A stretch of 64,000 nt of DNA from NCBI GenBank assembly GCA_900696485.1, contig CAADGG010000075.1, forward strand, positions 1-64,000, given 5' to 3'. The stretch's first letter is position 1; every line of letters begins with the position of its first letter. The translations under genes and the position numbers were made by a program. The notes below the pieces were generated by a model that saw only the letters and a list, made by a program, of their open reading frames with translations, was not told where the DNA came from and did not search any database. Shown piece by piece: positions 15,703-25,800 of this stretch. The stretch comes from an uncultured Pseudomonadota bacterium. Lineage in GTDB: Bacteria > Myxococcota_A > UBA9160 > PR03.

Positions 15703-17952
15703 TTGACCGATCCTGCCCACCCCGCACGCGGCCGCGCGCTGCGACCCCGACGCCTGCTGGTCGCCGCCGGGCTCGGCCTCGCGGTCGGCCTCGGGCTGCT
15801 GCTCGGCGCGTCCCCGGCCGACGCCTACATCGGCCCGGGGGCGGGCTTCGCGTTCGTCGGCGCGACGCTGGTGCTGCTGAGCACGCTGCTGCTGGTGGTC
15901 GTCATCCTCCTCACGTGGCCCTTCACGCTCGTGTACCGGCTGATCCGGATCGGCAACCCGTACAAAGGGGCGGCCGCCACCCGGGTCGTCGTGCTGGGGC
16001 TCGACGGGCTCGACCCCGGCATGACGCTCCGGCTGATGCGCGAGGGCCGGCTTCCGCACTTCCAGAAGCTCGCGGAGCGGGGCGTATTCCGGCCGCTCGA
16101 CACCGCCAATCCGTCCATCTCGCCGGTCGCGTGGTCCACGTTCACGACCGGCGTCGACGCGAGCCGGCACGCGATCTACGACTTCCTGACCCGCGATCCG
16201 TGCACCTACGGCCCGATGCTGTCGTCGACCGACATCCGCGCGGCCGGGAAGGTCGTGAACATCGGGCGCTACGTGGTCCCGCTCGAAAAGCCCCGCATCA
16301 AGCTGCTGCAGAAGTCGCAGGCGTTCTGGAAGCTGCTCGGCGACCGCCACATCTTCAGCATCATCCAGCGCGTCCCGATCACGTTCCCCCCGGTGCCGTT
16401 CCGCGGCCTGCTGCTGAGCGGCATGTGCGTGCCGGACCTGCGCGGCAGCCAGGGCACCTTCAGCTTCTACAGCACGGCGCAGAACGAGCACGGCCACCCG
16501 GCGCGGACGGGGGGCGAGCAGACCGTCCTGCGCCGGCAGGGCAACCGGATCCGGACGCGGATCGTCGGGCCGGAGAACAGCCTGCTGCGCGCCGGCGGCC
16601 GCATGACGCTGCCGATGACGATCGACGTCGCCGCCGACCGCCAGGGCGTCCGGATCGAGATCGACGGCAGCGAGCCGTTCGATCTGCCGCTGCGCGGTTA
16701 TTCGCCGTGGGTGAAGCTGGTGTTCCGCCCCGGCCTCAAGGTCAAGGTCCACGGCATCGCGCGCTTCTACCTGAACTCCGTCGAGCCCGACGTCGATCTC
16801 TACATGACGCCGATCCACATCGATCCGGAGAATCCGGCGATGCCGATCAGCCATCCCCAGATCTACTCGGTGTACCTCGCGAAGATGCAGGGCCCGTTCG
16901 CGACGCTCGGTCTGGCGGAGGACACCTGGGCGCTGAACGAGCGCGTGATCGACGAGAAGGCCTTCTTCGAGCAGGCGATGGCGATCTACGAGGAGCGCGA
17001 GCGGATGTTCCTCGACGCGCTCGGCCAGACGAAGAAGGGCCTCGTCACGACCGTCTTCGATACGACCGATCGCGTGCAGCACATGTTCTACCGCTATCTC
17101 GATCCGACCCACCCGGCCAATGCCGGCAAGGACACGACCGAGTGGGCCGACGCCATCCCGCAGGTCTACGAACGTGCCGACGCGCTGCTCGGGAAGGTCT
17201 GGAGCGAGGTCGAGCGTCCGGACACCGTGTTCATGGTGATCAGCGATCACGGCTTCACCAATTTCCGCCGCGGCGTGAATCTGAACACGTGGCTCCGGGA
17301 GAACGGGTATCTGGCGCTGAAGCCCGGCCACGAAACGAGCGGCGAGTGGTTCGAGCACGTGGACTGGTCCCGGACCCGCGCCTTCTCGCTCGGGCTCACC
17401 GGGATGTTCCTCAATCGCAAGGGCCGCGAAGCGAGCGGCATCGTCCGCGAAGGCGCGGAGTACCGGGCGCTGGTGGCGGAGCTCTCCGAGAAGCTCGAGG
17501 AGCTCGTGGATCCCCAGACCGGCCGGCACGCGATCCGCAAGGTCCGAGCCACCGCCGAGACCTTCGACGGACCCTACCGGCTCGACGCGCCCGATCTGCT
17601 GATCGGCTACGAGGGCGGCTACCGGAACTCCTGGGAGTGCGCGACCGGCGCCGTCACCGGCAGCGTGTTCAGCGACAACACCCGGAGCTGGTCCGGCGAC
17701 CACTGCGTCGACCCGGACATCGTGCCCGGCGTGTTCTTCTGCAATCGGCGCATCGCGACGGAGCGGCCGCGCCTGATCGACATTCCGCTGAGCATCCTCG
17801 AGCTGTTCGGCCAGAAGCGCGCTCGCTACATGCAGGGCGACATGATCTTCGCCGCCGACGCGCGCGTCGGCGGCGGCTTCGATCCGAAGCGCCTCGACCA
17901 GTCGGGGGCGGCTCCCGGCGCCCAGGTCCGGCTCGAGCGGGACGCGGCATGA
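15703..17952 (+). CDS. Membrane-anchored type I phosphodiesterase/nucleotide pyrophosphatase-like protein
   Basis: This alkaline-phosphatase-superfamily enzyme is 749 aa from TTG 15703, which is preceded by GGGAGAG at good spacing. It has a signal-like hydrophobic segment ending in SPADAYIGPG and a second membrane segment (LLSTLLLVVVILLTWPF). The catalytic domain carries VVLGLDGLDPGM (metal Asp), NPSISPVAWSTFTTG (nucleophile region), FDTTDRVQHMFYRY and VISDHGF (metal His/Asp). The family hydrolyses phosphodiester or pyrophosphate bonds, or phosphonoacetate, or transfers phospho-groups. A periplasmic active site is likely. Its stop overlaps the next gene's ATG (ATGA). The frame is open upstream to 15544, but that part lacks protein-like character. 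Confidence 0.85.
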   Translation: MTDPAHPARGRALRPRRLLVAAGLGLAVGLGLLLGASPADAYIGPGAGFAFVGATLVLLSTLLLVVVILLTWPFTLVYRLIRIGNPYKGAAATRVVVLGLDGLDPGMTLRLMREGRLPHFQKLAERGVFRPLDTANPSISPVAWSTFTTGVDASRHAIYDFLTRDPCTYGPMLSSTDIRAAGKVVNIGRYVVPLEKPRIKLLQKSQAFWKLLGDRHIFSIIQRVPITFPPVPFRGLLLSGMCVPDLRGSQGTFSFYSTAQNEHGHPARTGGEQTVLRRQGNRIRTRIVGPENSLLRAGGRMTLPMTIDVAADRQGVRIEIDGSEPFDLPLRGYSPWVKLVFRPGLKVKVHGIARFYLNSVEPDVDLYMTPIHIDPENPAMPISHPQIYSVYLAKMQGPFATLGLAEDTWALNERVIDEKAFFEQAMAIYEERERMFLDALGQTKKGLVTTVFDTTDRVQHMFYRYLDPTHPANAGKDTTEWADAIPQVYERADALLGKVWSEVERPDTVFMVISDHGFTNFRRGVNLNTWLRENGYLALKPGHETSGEWFEHVDWSRTRAFSLGLTGMFLNRKGREASGIVREGAEYRALVAELSEKLEELVDPQTGRHAIRKVRATAETFDGPYRLDAPDLLIGYEGGYRNSWECATGAVTGSVFSDNTRSWSGDHCVDPDIVPGVFFCNRRIATERPRLIDIPLSILELFGQKRARYMQGDMIFAADARVGGGFDPKRLDQSGAAPGAQVRLERDAA

Positions 17953-20018
17953 GGCGTACGTCGGCGGCGCTCCTCGCGACGGTCCTCGCGCTGGCGGCGT
18001 GCGGAGCCGAGCCGCCGCGCGTCGTGCCGGATCGCCCCGGAGTCTTCGTGCTGGGCGTCGACGGCCTCGATCCGGTGATCCTCGACCGGCTGATCGAGGA
18101 GGGGCGCATGCCGCACTTCGCAGCGCTCGCCCGGGACGGGAGCTACCAGCGTCTCGGCACGTCGAACCCGCCGCAGAGCCCGGTGGCCTGGTCCAACTTC
18201 GTGACGGGCCGGGACCCCGGCGGCCACGGCATCTTCGACTTCGTCCATCGCGACCCGGCGACCTATCTCCCGATTTCGTCCGCGACGCCGCCGGTCGACG
18301 ACCCCGGCAGCGCGCTCGAGTTCTTCGGCTGGGTGATCCCGCTGTCGGCCCCGGAGGTCGTCAACAACCGCAGCGGCACGCCTTGGTGGGACCTGCTGGT
18401 CGCGCACGGCGTCGACACCGAGGTGTACCGGATCCCCGGCAACTACCCGGTGCCGGAGAGCACGGCGAAGGTGCTGTCCGGCATGGGCACCGTCGACATG
18501 CGCGGTGGCTATGGGACGTACACGCTGATCGCGGATCGGCCCGTCGAGGCCGATGACCCGAAAGGCGACATCCAGCGGGTCAGCGTCCAGGACTTCGACC
18601 TCGACGGCACGCCGGATACGCTCGAAGCGACCCTCAAGGGTCCGCCGGATCTGTTCCGGCTACGCCCCGGCCAGATTCCCGGCGCCGGCGACTACCTGAC
18701 CACCCGTCTCTCGGTGCACCTCGATCCGGAGTTCGAGACCGCCGTCGTGAAGGTCGGCTCGGAGACGGTCCTGCTGCGCGAGGGCGAGTGGTCCGATTGG
18801 ATCGGCGTGCAGTTCGAGGCGCTGCCGTGGGGCCTGATGACGCTCCACGGCGCCGTCCGCCTCTTCGCGATGGAACTCCGGCCGGGCTTCGAACTCTACG
18901 CCTCCGCGGTGAACTTCTCCGCGGCGAGCCCGCCGCAGACCTTCACGAGCCCCTCGGACTGGGTCCAGCAGCTCTACGGCGAACTGGGGCAGTTCTACAC
19001 CGTCGGCATGCCGGAAGAGACCTCCGCGCTGCGTGACGGCGTCTTCAGCGACGACGACTACGTGCGGCAGGTGGCGCTGGTCCAGGAAGACTCCCGCGCG
19101 ATGCTCGAACTCGCGCTCGATCGTTTCGACCCGGGCGATGCGACCTTCGTCTACCTCTCCGACATCGACCTCCAGTGTCACATGCTGTGGCGCCATGCCG
19201 ATCCGAAGTACCCCGGCCACGATCACCCGGCCCGGGATCCGGCGATCGCCGCCGACCACGCCCATCACATCGAGGGCTTCTACGAGGACGTGGATGCCGT
19301 GCTGGGCCGCGTGCAGCAGCGGTTGCCCGACGGCACGCGCCTGCTCGTGATGAGCGACCACGGCTTCCAGCCGTACACGAGGAGATTCCATCTGAACGCC
19401 TGGCTGCGCGAGCACGGCTACCTGGTGCTGAACGACGACGCGCGGACCGGACGCGTCGGGCTCACCGACGTCGACTGGGCGCGCTCGCGCGCCTACGGCC
19501 TCGGCTTCAACGGGCTCTACTTGAACCTGGCCGGCCGCGAGTCACAGGGCAGTGTCCAGCCCGAGGAGGCCGGCGCCCTGCTCCGAGAGATCGCGGCGGC
19601 GCTCGAGGCCGAGCGCGACCCGGAGACCGGCGAGCCGGTGGTGTTGCGCGCCTATCCCGCCGCCGAGGCGTTCCACGGCGAGCGTGTCGGCGAAGCGCCG
19701 GACCTCGTCGTCGGGTACAACCAGCCCTACGCGAACTCCGATCCGTCCACGCTCGGGGAGATCGCCGAGACGGTGCTCGACGACAACACGTCGCGCTGGT
19801 CCGGCAACCACCTGATCGACCCGAGCCTCGTGCCCGGCGTGCTGCTGGTGAACGCCCCGATCGTCGAAGGGACGCACGACCTCACCGACGTCACGGCGTC
19901 GATTCTCGATCACTACGGGCTGCCGCCGGCGCAGGGCATGGTGGGCACGTCGTTCCTGAGCGCCGGGCAGCACGCCCGTCGTCCCGCTTCCCCGAGCGCC
20001 GTCGGCTCGGGCGGCTGA
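17949..20018 (+). CDS. Second alkaline-phosphatase-superfamily phosphodiesterase, lipoprotein
   Basis: The 689-aa product is a paralogue of the preceding protein. It has a lipobox (VLALAACG), FVLGVDGLDPVILDRL, NPPQSPVAWSNFVTG, VYLSDIDLQCHMLWRHAD and VMSDHGFQPY, plus the shared EHGYLVLN/NGLYLNLAGRE region. It is therefore predicted to be a lipid-anchored periplasmic hydrolase. It overlaps the upstream gene by 4 nt and is followed after 11 bp by the small LGY protein. The tandem duplication with different anchors (transmembrane versus lipid) suggests paired substrates or successive steps. Specific activity cannot be read from sequence. Confidence 0.85.
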   Translation: MRRTSAALLATVLALAACGAEPPRVVPDRPGVFVLGVDGLDPVILDRLIEEGRMPHFAALARDGSYQRLGTSNPPQSPVAWSNFVTGRDPGGHGIFDFVHRDPATYLPISSATPPVDDPGSALEFFGWVIPLSAPEVVNNRSGTPWWDLLVAHGVDTEVYRIPGNYPVPESTAKVLSGMGTVDMRGGYGTYTLIADRPVEADDPKGDIQRVSVQDFDLDGTPDTLEATLKGPPDLFRLRPGQIPGAGDYLTTRLSVHLDPEFETAVVKVGSETVLLREGEWSDWIGVQFEALPWGLMTLHGAVRLFAMELRPGFELYASAVNFSAASPPQTFTSPSDWVQQLYGELGQFYTVGMPEETSALRDGVFSDDDYVRQVALVQEDSRAMLELALDRFDPGDATFVYLSDIDLQCHMLWRHADPKYPGHDHPARDPAIAADHAHHIEGFYEDVDAVLGRVQQRLPDGTRLLVMSDHGFQPYTRRFHLNAWLREHGYLVLNDDARTGRVGLTDVDWARSRAYGLGFNGLYLNLAGRESQGSVQPEEAGALLREIAAALEAERDPETGEPVVLRAYPAAEAFHGERVGEAPDLVVGYNQPYANSDPSTLGEIAETVLDDNTSRWSGNHLIDPSLVPGVLLVNAPIVEGTHDLTDVTASILDHYGLPPAQGMVGTSFLSAGQHARRPASPSAVGSGG

Positions 20019-20029
20019 GAAAGGACCCC

Positions 20030-20230
20030 ATGTTCGGTGGCAAGACCGTCAAGGTGAAGCTCGACCGCGACCTCGTCGACAAGCTGCGCAAAGTCGCCGA
20101 CGTCGCCGGCTACGCGACCGTCGACGAGTTCGTCACGCACGTCCTCGAGAAGGAGATGCTGCACTTCGAGGACGCCAAGGACGACAAGGACATGCGTGAG
20201 CGCCTCAAGGGGCTCGGCTACATCAGCTGA
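20030..20230 (+). CDS. Small ribbon-helix-helix-like protein with C-terminal LGY motif
   Basis: This 66-aa protein has an N-terminal strand KTVKVKLDRDLVDKLRKVA, then GYATVDEFVTHVLEKEM, the strand-helix-helix pattern of MetJ/Arc-type DNA-binding proteins. It then has an acidic linker and the ending RERLKGLGYIS. The gene sits between the phosphodiesterase pair and the membrane-protein gene with gaps of 11 and 3 bp, so it is certainly cotranscribed. It could be an autoregulator, but the LGY ending shared with the lipoprotein at 15084 hints at a protein-interaction tag instead. The AAAGGA site precedes its ATG. Confidence 0.75.
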   Translation: MFGGKTVKVKLDRDLVDKLRKVADVAGYATVDEFVTHVLEKEMLHFEDAKDDKDMRERLKGLGYIS

Positions 20231-20233
20231 CGG

Positions 20234-21052
20234 ATGGCGACCTGGAACGCTCTCACGAGCGCGATCTTCGACGCGCTGCTGGCTCCGTTCGGGCACGACC
20301 CGGCCTGGTTCGACCTGCTGCTGTGGCCGGTGCTCGCCGGCGTGCTGGCGCTGCTGGTCTACAAGCGCCTGAGCAACCAGAAGGGCATCCAGCGGGCCAA
20401 GAACCGCATTGCCGGCCATCTCTACGAGATCCGGCTGTTCCGGCACGATCCGCTCGCCGTGCTGGCGTCCACCGGCAAGATCTTCTTCCGCAACGGCATC
20501 TACGTCGGCCACAACCTGATCCCGCTGGCCGTGCTGCTGGTGCCGATGCTCGCGATCCTCGTCCAGCTCGAGGCCCATTACGCGTTCGCTCCGGTCCCTG
20601 TCGGTTCCGTCGAGCTGCTCTCGCTGCGCCTCGATCCGCAGGCCGACGTCGCACCCCGTACGGTGCGGCTCGAGCTGCCGCCGGGCGTCGCGCTCGACGC
20701 GCCGCCGGTGCGAACCGCAGACGGCGAGATCTTCTGGCGCCTGCGCGCCGAGACCGCCGGGGACCATGTGCTCGCGCTGCACGTCGGCGACGAGACGCTG
20801 ACGAAGGGCTGGGCCGTCGGCGGCGCCGCGCGCAAGGTCCCGGTGAAGCGCACCCGGACCTGGGACGCGCTGCTCTACCCCGGCGAGCCACCGCTCCCCG
20901 AGGGCTCCGCGGTGGAGACGATCGCCTTGCGCTACCCGGAACGAGACCTCGGACTCCTGCCGGGTGGCGAGGTCGGGATCCTCGCGACATTCTTTGGCGT
21001 CTCGCTGCTCGCCGGCTTCGCGCTCAAGGGGCGCTTCGGAGTCACCCTCTAG
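20234..21052 (+). CDS. Membrane protein of unknown function, EMC3/DUF106-reminiscent N-terminus
   Basis: The 272-aa product has a transmembrane helix at about 30-46. A basic cytoplasmic stretch follows (KRLSNQKGIQRAKNRIAGHL, then YEIRLFRHDPLAVLASTGKI), then a second helix (LIPLAVLLVPMLAILVQLE), a roughly 120-residue beta-rich, probably periplasmic domain, and a third helix (VGILATFFGVSLLAGFALKG). The NQKGIQRAKNRI segment followed by a membrane helix recalls the coiled-coil-plus-helix arrangement of YidC/EMC3/DUF106 proteins, but the match is only impressionistic. It lies 3 bp after the LGY small protein and 17 bp before the sulfotransferase, in one transcript. Confidence 0.7.
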   Translation: MATWNALTSAIFDALLAPFGHDPAWFDLLLWPVLAGVLALLVYKRLSNQKGIQRAKNRIAGHLYEIRLFRHDPLAVLASTGKIFFRNGIYVGHNLIPLAVLLVPMLAILVQLEAHYAFAPVPVGSVELLSLRLDPQADVAPRTVRLELPPGVALDAPPVRTADGEIFWRLRAETAGDHVLALHVGDETLTKGWAVGGAARKVPVKRTRTWDALLYPGEPPLPEGSAVETIALRYPERDLGLLPGGEVGILATFFGVSLLAGFALKGRFGVTL

Positions 21053-21069
21053 CCCGCGGAGAAACGTTC

Positions 21070-21690
21070 GTGACCGGCTCCCACCCGATCCGCCACTGGC
21101 TCCAGCGACGCCGCTCCGGGACCCCGGTCTACATCGTGTCGGGCCTGCCCCGCTCCGGCACCTCGATGATGATGCGGATGCTCGAGGCCGGCGGCATTCC
21201 GCCGTTCACCGACGGCGAGCGCAGCGCCGACATCGACAACCCCGTCGGCTACTACGAGTTCGAGCGCGCCAAGGACCTCGAGAAGGATCCGGACAAACGC
21301 TGGGTGCGCGATGCGCGGGGCCATGCGCTGAAGGTGATCTCGTTCCTGCTGCGCCACCTGCCCGACGACAACGTCTATCGCATCGTCTACATGCGCCGGC
21401 ATCTCGACGAGGTGCTGAAGAGCCAGGACAAGATGCTCGATCGGCTCGGCAACCCGAATCCCGGCGGTTCGCTCGACGCGATGAAAGAGGCCTACCGCAA
21501 CGACATCGTCGCGGCCCGGCTCTACGCGCGGAAGCAGCCCTTCATGGAGATGATCGAGGTCGACTACCGCGCGAGCATCGAGCACCCGGCCGACAGCGCG
21601 CGGATCGTCAACGCGTTTCTAGGTGGAAAGCTCGACGAGGCGGCCATGGCGGCGGCGGTGAACGAACAGCTCTATCGCAACCGGGTCTGA
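21070..21690 (+). CDS. Sulfotransferase family protein
   Basis: From GTG 21070 (GGAG 8 nt upstream) the product is 206 aa. The PAPS 5'-phosphosulfate-binding loop is clear near the N-terminus: VYIVSGLPRSGTSMMMRML. The second conserved region is VYRIVYMRRHLDEVLKSQDKM, which provides the 3'-phosphate-binding Arg/Ser. It is short for the family but complete in core motifs. The gene closes the run of phosphodiesterase, small-protein and membrane-protein genes, suggesting modification of a cell-surface glycan or lipid by sulfate. The acceptor is unknown. The next gene (RND adaptor) starts 62 bp later. Confidence 0.85.
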   Translation: MTGSHPIRHWLQRRRSGTPVYIVSGLPRSGTSMMMRMLEAGGIPPFTDGERSADIDNPVGYYEFERAKDLEKDPDKRWVRDARGHALKVISFLLRHLPDDNVYRIVYMRRHLDEVLKSQDKMLDRLGNPNPGGSLDAMKEAYRNDIVAARLYARKQPFMEMIEVDYRASIEHPADSARIVNAFLGGKLDEAAMAAAVNEQLYRNRV

Positions 21691-21752
21691 GAACGAGGTG
21701 GCGGAGGTCGTCCTCCTCGATCGAGAACGCCGCGTTCATCCGGGAGAAGCGC

Positions 21753-22865
21753 TTGCCTGATCGCCCTCGCCTGCACGCCGGTTGCGCCGCCCGTTCCGTT
21801 GCTGCGGTCGCTCTGGGGGGCCTTGCTCTGCTGCCGATCCTCGTCGCCTGCGGCGACGCGCCGGACCCGGCCCCGCCCGGTCCGCGGCCGATCAAGATGC
21901 TGCAGGTCGGCGGGCAGGCCGGCGGCACGCTGGCCTTCCCCGGCGAGATCCGGCCGGCGCAGCAGGCCGACATGGCGTTCGAGGTGCCCGGAAAGATCGT
22001 GGCGTTCCCGGTGCGCGAGGGCGACGTCGTCGAAGCCGGGGCGCTGCTCGCGCGGCTCGACCCCCGCGACTACGAGGCGGAGCTCGCCAAGCGCCGCGCG
22101 CAGCTCGAGAAGACGAAGACGGACCTCGCCCGCTACCAGACGCTGTTCGAGAAGGACGTCTCGCCGCTCATGGAGGTCGAGCGGGCCCGGCGCAACTACG
22201 AAGCCACGCGGGCCGACTTCCAGCAGGCACAGAAAGCCGTCGAGGATGCGGAGCTGCGCGCGCCATTCTCCGGCGTGGTGGCGCGCAAGCTGGTCGAGGA
22301 CTTCGCGAACGTGCAGGCCAAACAGGCGGTGCTGATCCTGCAGGATGCCTCCTCGCTCGAGATCCGGGCGAGCATCCCGGAGCGAGACTTCGCGCGCGTG
22401 GAGCCCGGCCTCTCGCTCGAGGAGCGCAATCGCCGGGCTCGGCCGCGCGTCGAGATCAGCGCGCTCGGCGATCGTTCGTTTGCGGCCCGCATCACGGAGT
22501 TCTCGACGACCGCAGACCCCGCGACGCGAACCTATGAAGCGCGCTTCGCGTTCGCCGTGCCGCCCGACGTCAACGTGCTTCCCGGCATGACCGCGCGCGT
22601 GGTCCTCGAGACGACGGACGCGGCGCAGCCGCCGCACGGCCTGCGCATTCCGATCCAGGCGGTGGTCTCCGATCCGGACGGCACGTCGTTCGTCTGGGTC
22701 GTGGATCCCGAGACGCTCGCGGTGGCCCGCGCCCCGGTCTCGCTCGGTGCGCTGCGTGGCGGCGAGGTCGAGATCACGCAGGGCCTCGCGCCGGGCCAGA
22801 TCGTCGCGATCTCCGGCGTGCACGAGCTCCGCGACGGCACGGTCGTTCGGCGCTTCGAGCGCTGA
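21753..22865 (+). CDS. RND efflux periplasmic adaptor subunit (membrane fusion protein)
   Basis: The TTG at 21753 follows GGGAGAAGCGC and gives 370 aa with a lipobox signal (LALLPILVACG). HlyD/AcrA-type features follow: a lipoyl half-motif (AFEVPGKIVAFPVREGDVVEAGALLARLD), a helical hairpin (LAKRRAQLEKTKTDLARYQTL), the second lipoyl half (ELRAPFSGVVARKLVEDFANV) and a beta-barrel/membrane-proximal domain ending in GVHELRDGTVVRRFE. It links the inner-membrane pump encoded next to an outer-membrane channel that is not in this window. The pump gene begins 10 bp downstream. Confidence 0.92.
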   Translation: MPDRPRLHAGCAARSVAAVALGGLALLPILVACGDAPDPAPPGPRPIKMLQVGGQAGGTLAFPGEIRPAQQADMAFEVPGKIVAFPVREGDVVEAGALLARLDPRDYEAELAKRRAQLEKTKTDLARYQTLFEKDVSPLMEVERARRNYEATRADFQQAQKAVEDAELRAPFSGVVARKLVEDFANVQAKQAVLILQDASSLEIRASIPERDFARVEPGLSLEERNRRARPRVEISALGDRSFAARITEFSTTADPATRTYEARFAFAVPPDVNVLPGMTARVVLETTDAAQPPHGLRIPIQAVVSDPDGTSFVWVVDPETLAVARAPVSLGALRGGEVEITQGLAPGQIVAISGVHELRDGTVVRRFER

Positions 22866-22875
22866 GGGCGCGCCG

Positions 22876-25800
22876 GTGGGTTCCGTCGCGCGGTTCTTCA
22901 TCGAGAGACGCATCGTCACGGCGGCGCTCACGGCCGTGCTGCTGCTCGGCGGCATCCAGGCCTTTCGGGGCATGAGTCGCCTCGAGGATCCCGAGTTCAC
23001 CATCAAGGACGCGCTCGTCGTGACGCCGTATCCCGGCGCCTCGGCGACCGAGGTCGAGGAGGAGGTGACCGACGAGATCGAGCAGGCGGTCCAGTCGCTC
23101 GGCCAGGTGAAGGAGATCGTCTCGAAGTCGGACCGCGGTCTGTCCACCGTGACGGTGACGATCCGGGACCAGTATCGCGGCGCCGCCCTGGCGCAGGTCT
23201 GGGACGAGCTGCGCCGCAAGGTGAACGATGCGCAGGGGGGACTGCCGCCGGGTGCCGGGCCCAGCCGCGTGATCGACGACTACGGAGACGTCTACGGCGT
23301 GTTCATCGCCGTATCCGGCGCCGAGTACGACTACGCCGAACGGAAGCAAGTGGTGGACCGGCTGCGCCGCGAGCTGCTGCTGGTCACGGATGTCGCGAAG
23401 ATCGAGACCTTCGGCGAGCGCCAGGAGGCGGTCTACGTCGAGCCCGATCGCGATCGCATGTCGCAGCTCGGGATCCCGCCGCAGGCGATCGCCGAGGCGC
23501 TGCGCCAGAAGAACGTCGTCGCGGACGCCGGTCGCGTGCGGGTGGGACCGGAGTTCGTCGTCCTCGAGCCGACCGGCGTCGTCCGGACGGTCGCGGACTT
23601 CGAGGACATCCTGATCACGTCGGGCTCCGAGCGTCAGGTCTTCCTCCGCGACGTGGCGGAGATCTGGCGTGGCTACGTCGAGCCGCCGACGACGCTGCTG
23701 CGCTACGACGGTGCGGAGGCGATCGGCCTCGGCATCTCGACGACGTCGGGTGGCAACGTCGTCGAGATGGGCCGAGCCCTCGAGCGGCGCTTCCAGGAGC
23801 TGCTGTCGGAGATCCCGCTCGGGATCGAGATCGATATCATCTCGCTGCAGTCCCGGGCCGTGACGCAGGCCGTGTCCGGATTCACGACGAGTCTGCTGCA
23901 GGCGGTCGCGATCGTCGTCGTCGTGCTGCTGTTCTTCATGGGACTGCGCAGCGGACTGATCATCGGCTTCGTGCTGTTCGTGACGATCGCGGGGAGCTTC
24001 CTCTTCCTCGCGCCGTGGGGTGTGGCGCTCGAGCGCATCTCGCTCGGCGCGCTGATCATCGCGCTCGGCATGCTCGTCGACAACGCGATCGTCGTCGTCG
24101 ACGGCGTGCTGGTGCGCGTGCAACAGGGCGAGGAGCCGAAGCCGGCATCGATGGCGGTGGTCGCCCAGTCCGCACTGCCGCTGCTCGGTGCCACCGTCAT
24201 CGCGATCCTCGCCTTCGCGGCGATCGGCACGTCGGACGACAGCACCGGGGAATTCTGCCGCTCGTTGTTCCAGGTCGTGCTGGTCTCGCTGCTGCTGTCG
24301 TGGGTGACGGCGATCACGCTGACGCCGCTGCTGTGCGTCGCCTTCCTGCGCGCACCCGGACCCGGCGAGGCGGCCGGCGCCGCCGCCGAGCGCGGCTTCC
24401 TCCGGCGCTACCGCCGTTTCCTCGCCCTTTGCATCCGGCGCCGGGGCCTCACGGTGCTGGCCGTCGGCCTGCTCTTCGTGCTGGCGCTGCGCGGATTCGG
24501 CCTCGTCGAGAAGAGCTTCTTCCCGCCGTCGACGCGGTCGCAGTTCATGGTGGACCTCTGGCTGCCCGAGGGCACGCATCTCGAGGAGACGCGGCGCGCC
24601 GCCGAGCGGGCCGAGGAGATCCTGCGCGAGCAGGAGGGCGTGACGCACGTGACGTCGCTGGTCGGCAAGGGAGGGCTGCGCTTCCTGCTGACCTACACGC
24701 CGGAGAAGCAGAACAGCGCCTACGCACAGCTGCTGGTCGACATCGAGGATGCCGCGCGGATCGATGCCCTGCTCGAGCCCGTCGAGCGCCGGCTCCTGGA
24801 CGAGATCCCCGCGCTGAGCCTCACCTATGCGACCAAGTTCCAGCTCGGACCCGGTTCGAGCGGCAAGATCCAGGCGCAGTTCTCCGGGCCCGATGCGGCC
24901 GTGTTGCGCCGGCTCGCCGACGACGCCGCGGCGATCCTCGAGGCGGATCCCGACGCCAAATCGATCCGGACGGACTGGCGGCAGCGCGTGAAGGCGATCC
25001 ACGCGGAGATCGCCGAGGAGGAAGCCAGCAAGGCGGGCGTCGGCCGCGAGGACGTGGCCCGCGTGCTGCGGCAGGCCTTCGAAGGCGAACGCGTCGGCGT
25101 GTTCCGGGACGGCGACCTGCTGCTGCCGATCGTCGTGCGTGCCGAGCAGGGCGAGCGGGACGACGTGGCGAGCCTCGCGGCGCTGCAGATCTGGAGCCCG
25201 ACGGCGCAGCGCACGATTCCGCTCCGCCAGGTCGTAGCGCGCTTCGAGACCACGTCCGAGGACCAGATCGTGATCCGCGAAGACCGTACACGCACCGTCA
25301 CCGTCTTCGCGGATCCGCGCGAGGGGCCGGCCAGCGTGTTGTTCGCGCGCGTCCGGCCCGACATCGAAGCGCTGCCCCTGCCGCCCGGCTACGGGCTCGA
25401 GTGGGCGGGCGAGTACGAGGACAGCCGCAACGCGCAGGGGCCTCTGTTCGCCGCACTGCCGGTGTTCCTGGTCGCGATGATCCTCGTCACGATCGCGCTG
25501 TTCGACTCGCTACGGCTGCCGCTCGTGATCTGGCTGAACGTTCCGCTGGCGCTGATCGGCGTCGTCCTGGGGTTGCTGCTGACCCGCCAGCCCTTCGGCT
25601 TCATGGCGCTGCTCGGCTTCCTCAGCTTGATCGGGATGCTGATCAAGAACGCGATCGTGCTGATCGACGAGATCGAGGCCCAGCGAAGCGCCGGCAAGGC
25701 GCCGCTGCCGGCGCTGCTCGACGCCGGCGTGAGTCGACTGCGCCCCGTGGCGATGGCGGCCTCCACGACCGCGCTCGGCATGTTGCCGCTGCTCGCCGAC

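Noticed and set aside
15628..17703. A 691-codon minus-strand frame over the first phosphodiesterase
   Set aside because: It is antisense to clear catalytic motifs and has no motif of its own.
22774..25002. A 742-codon minus-strand frame over the RND pump
   Set aside because: It is a shadow of the pump gene; it contains only low-complexity acidic/His/Arg runs.
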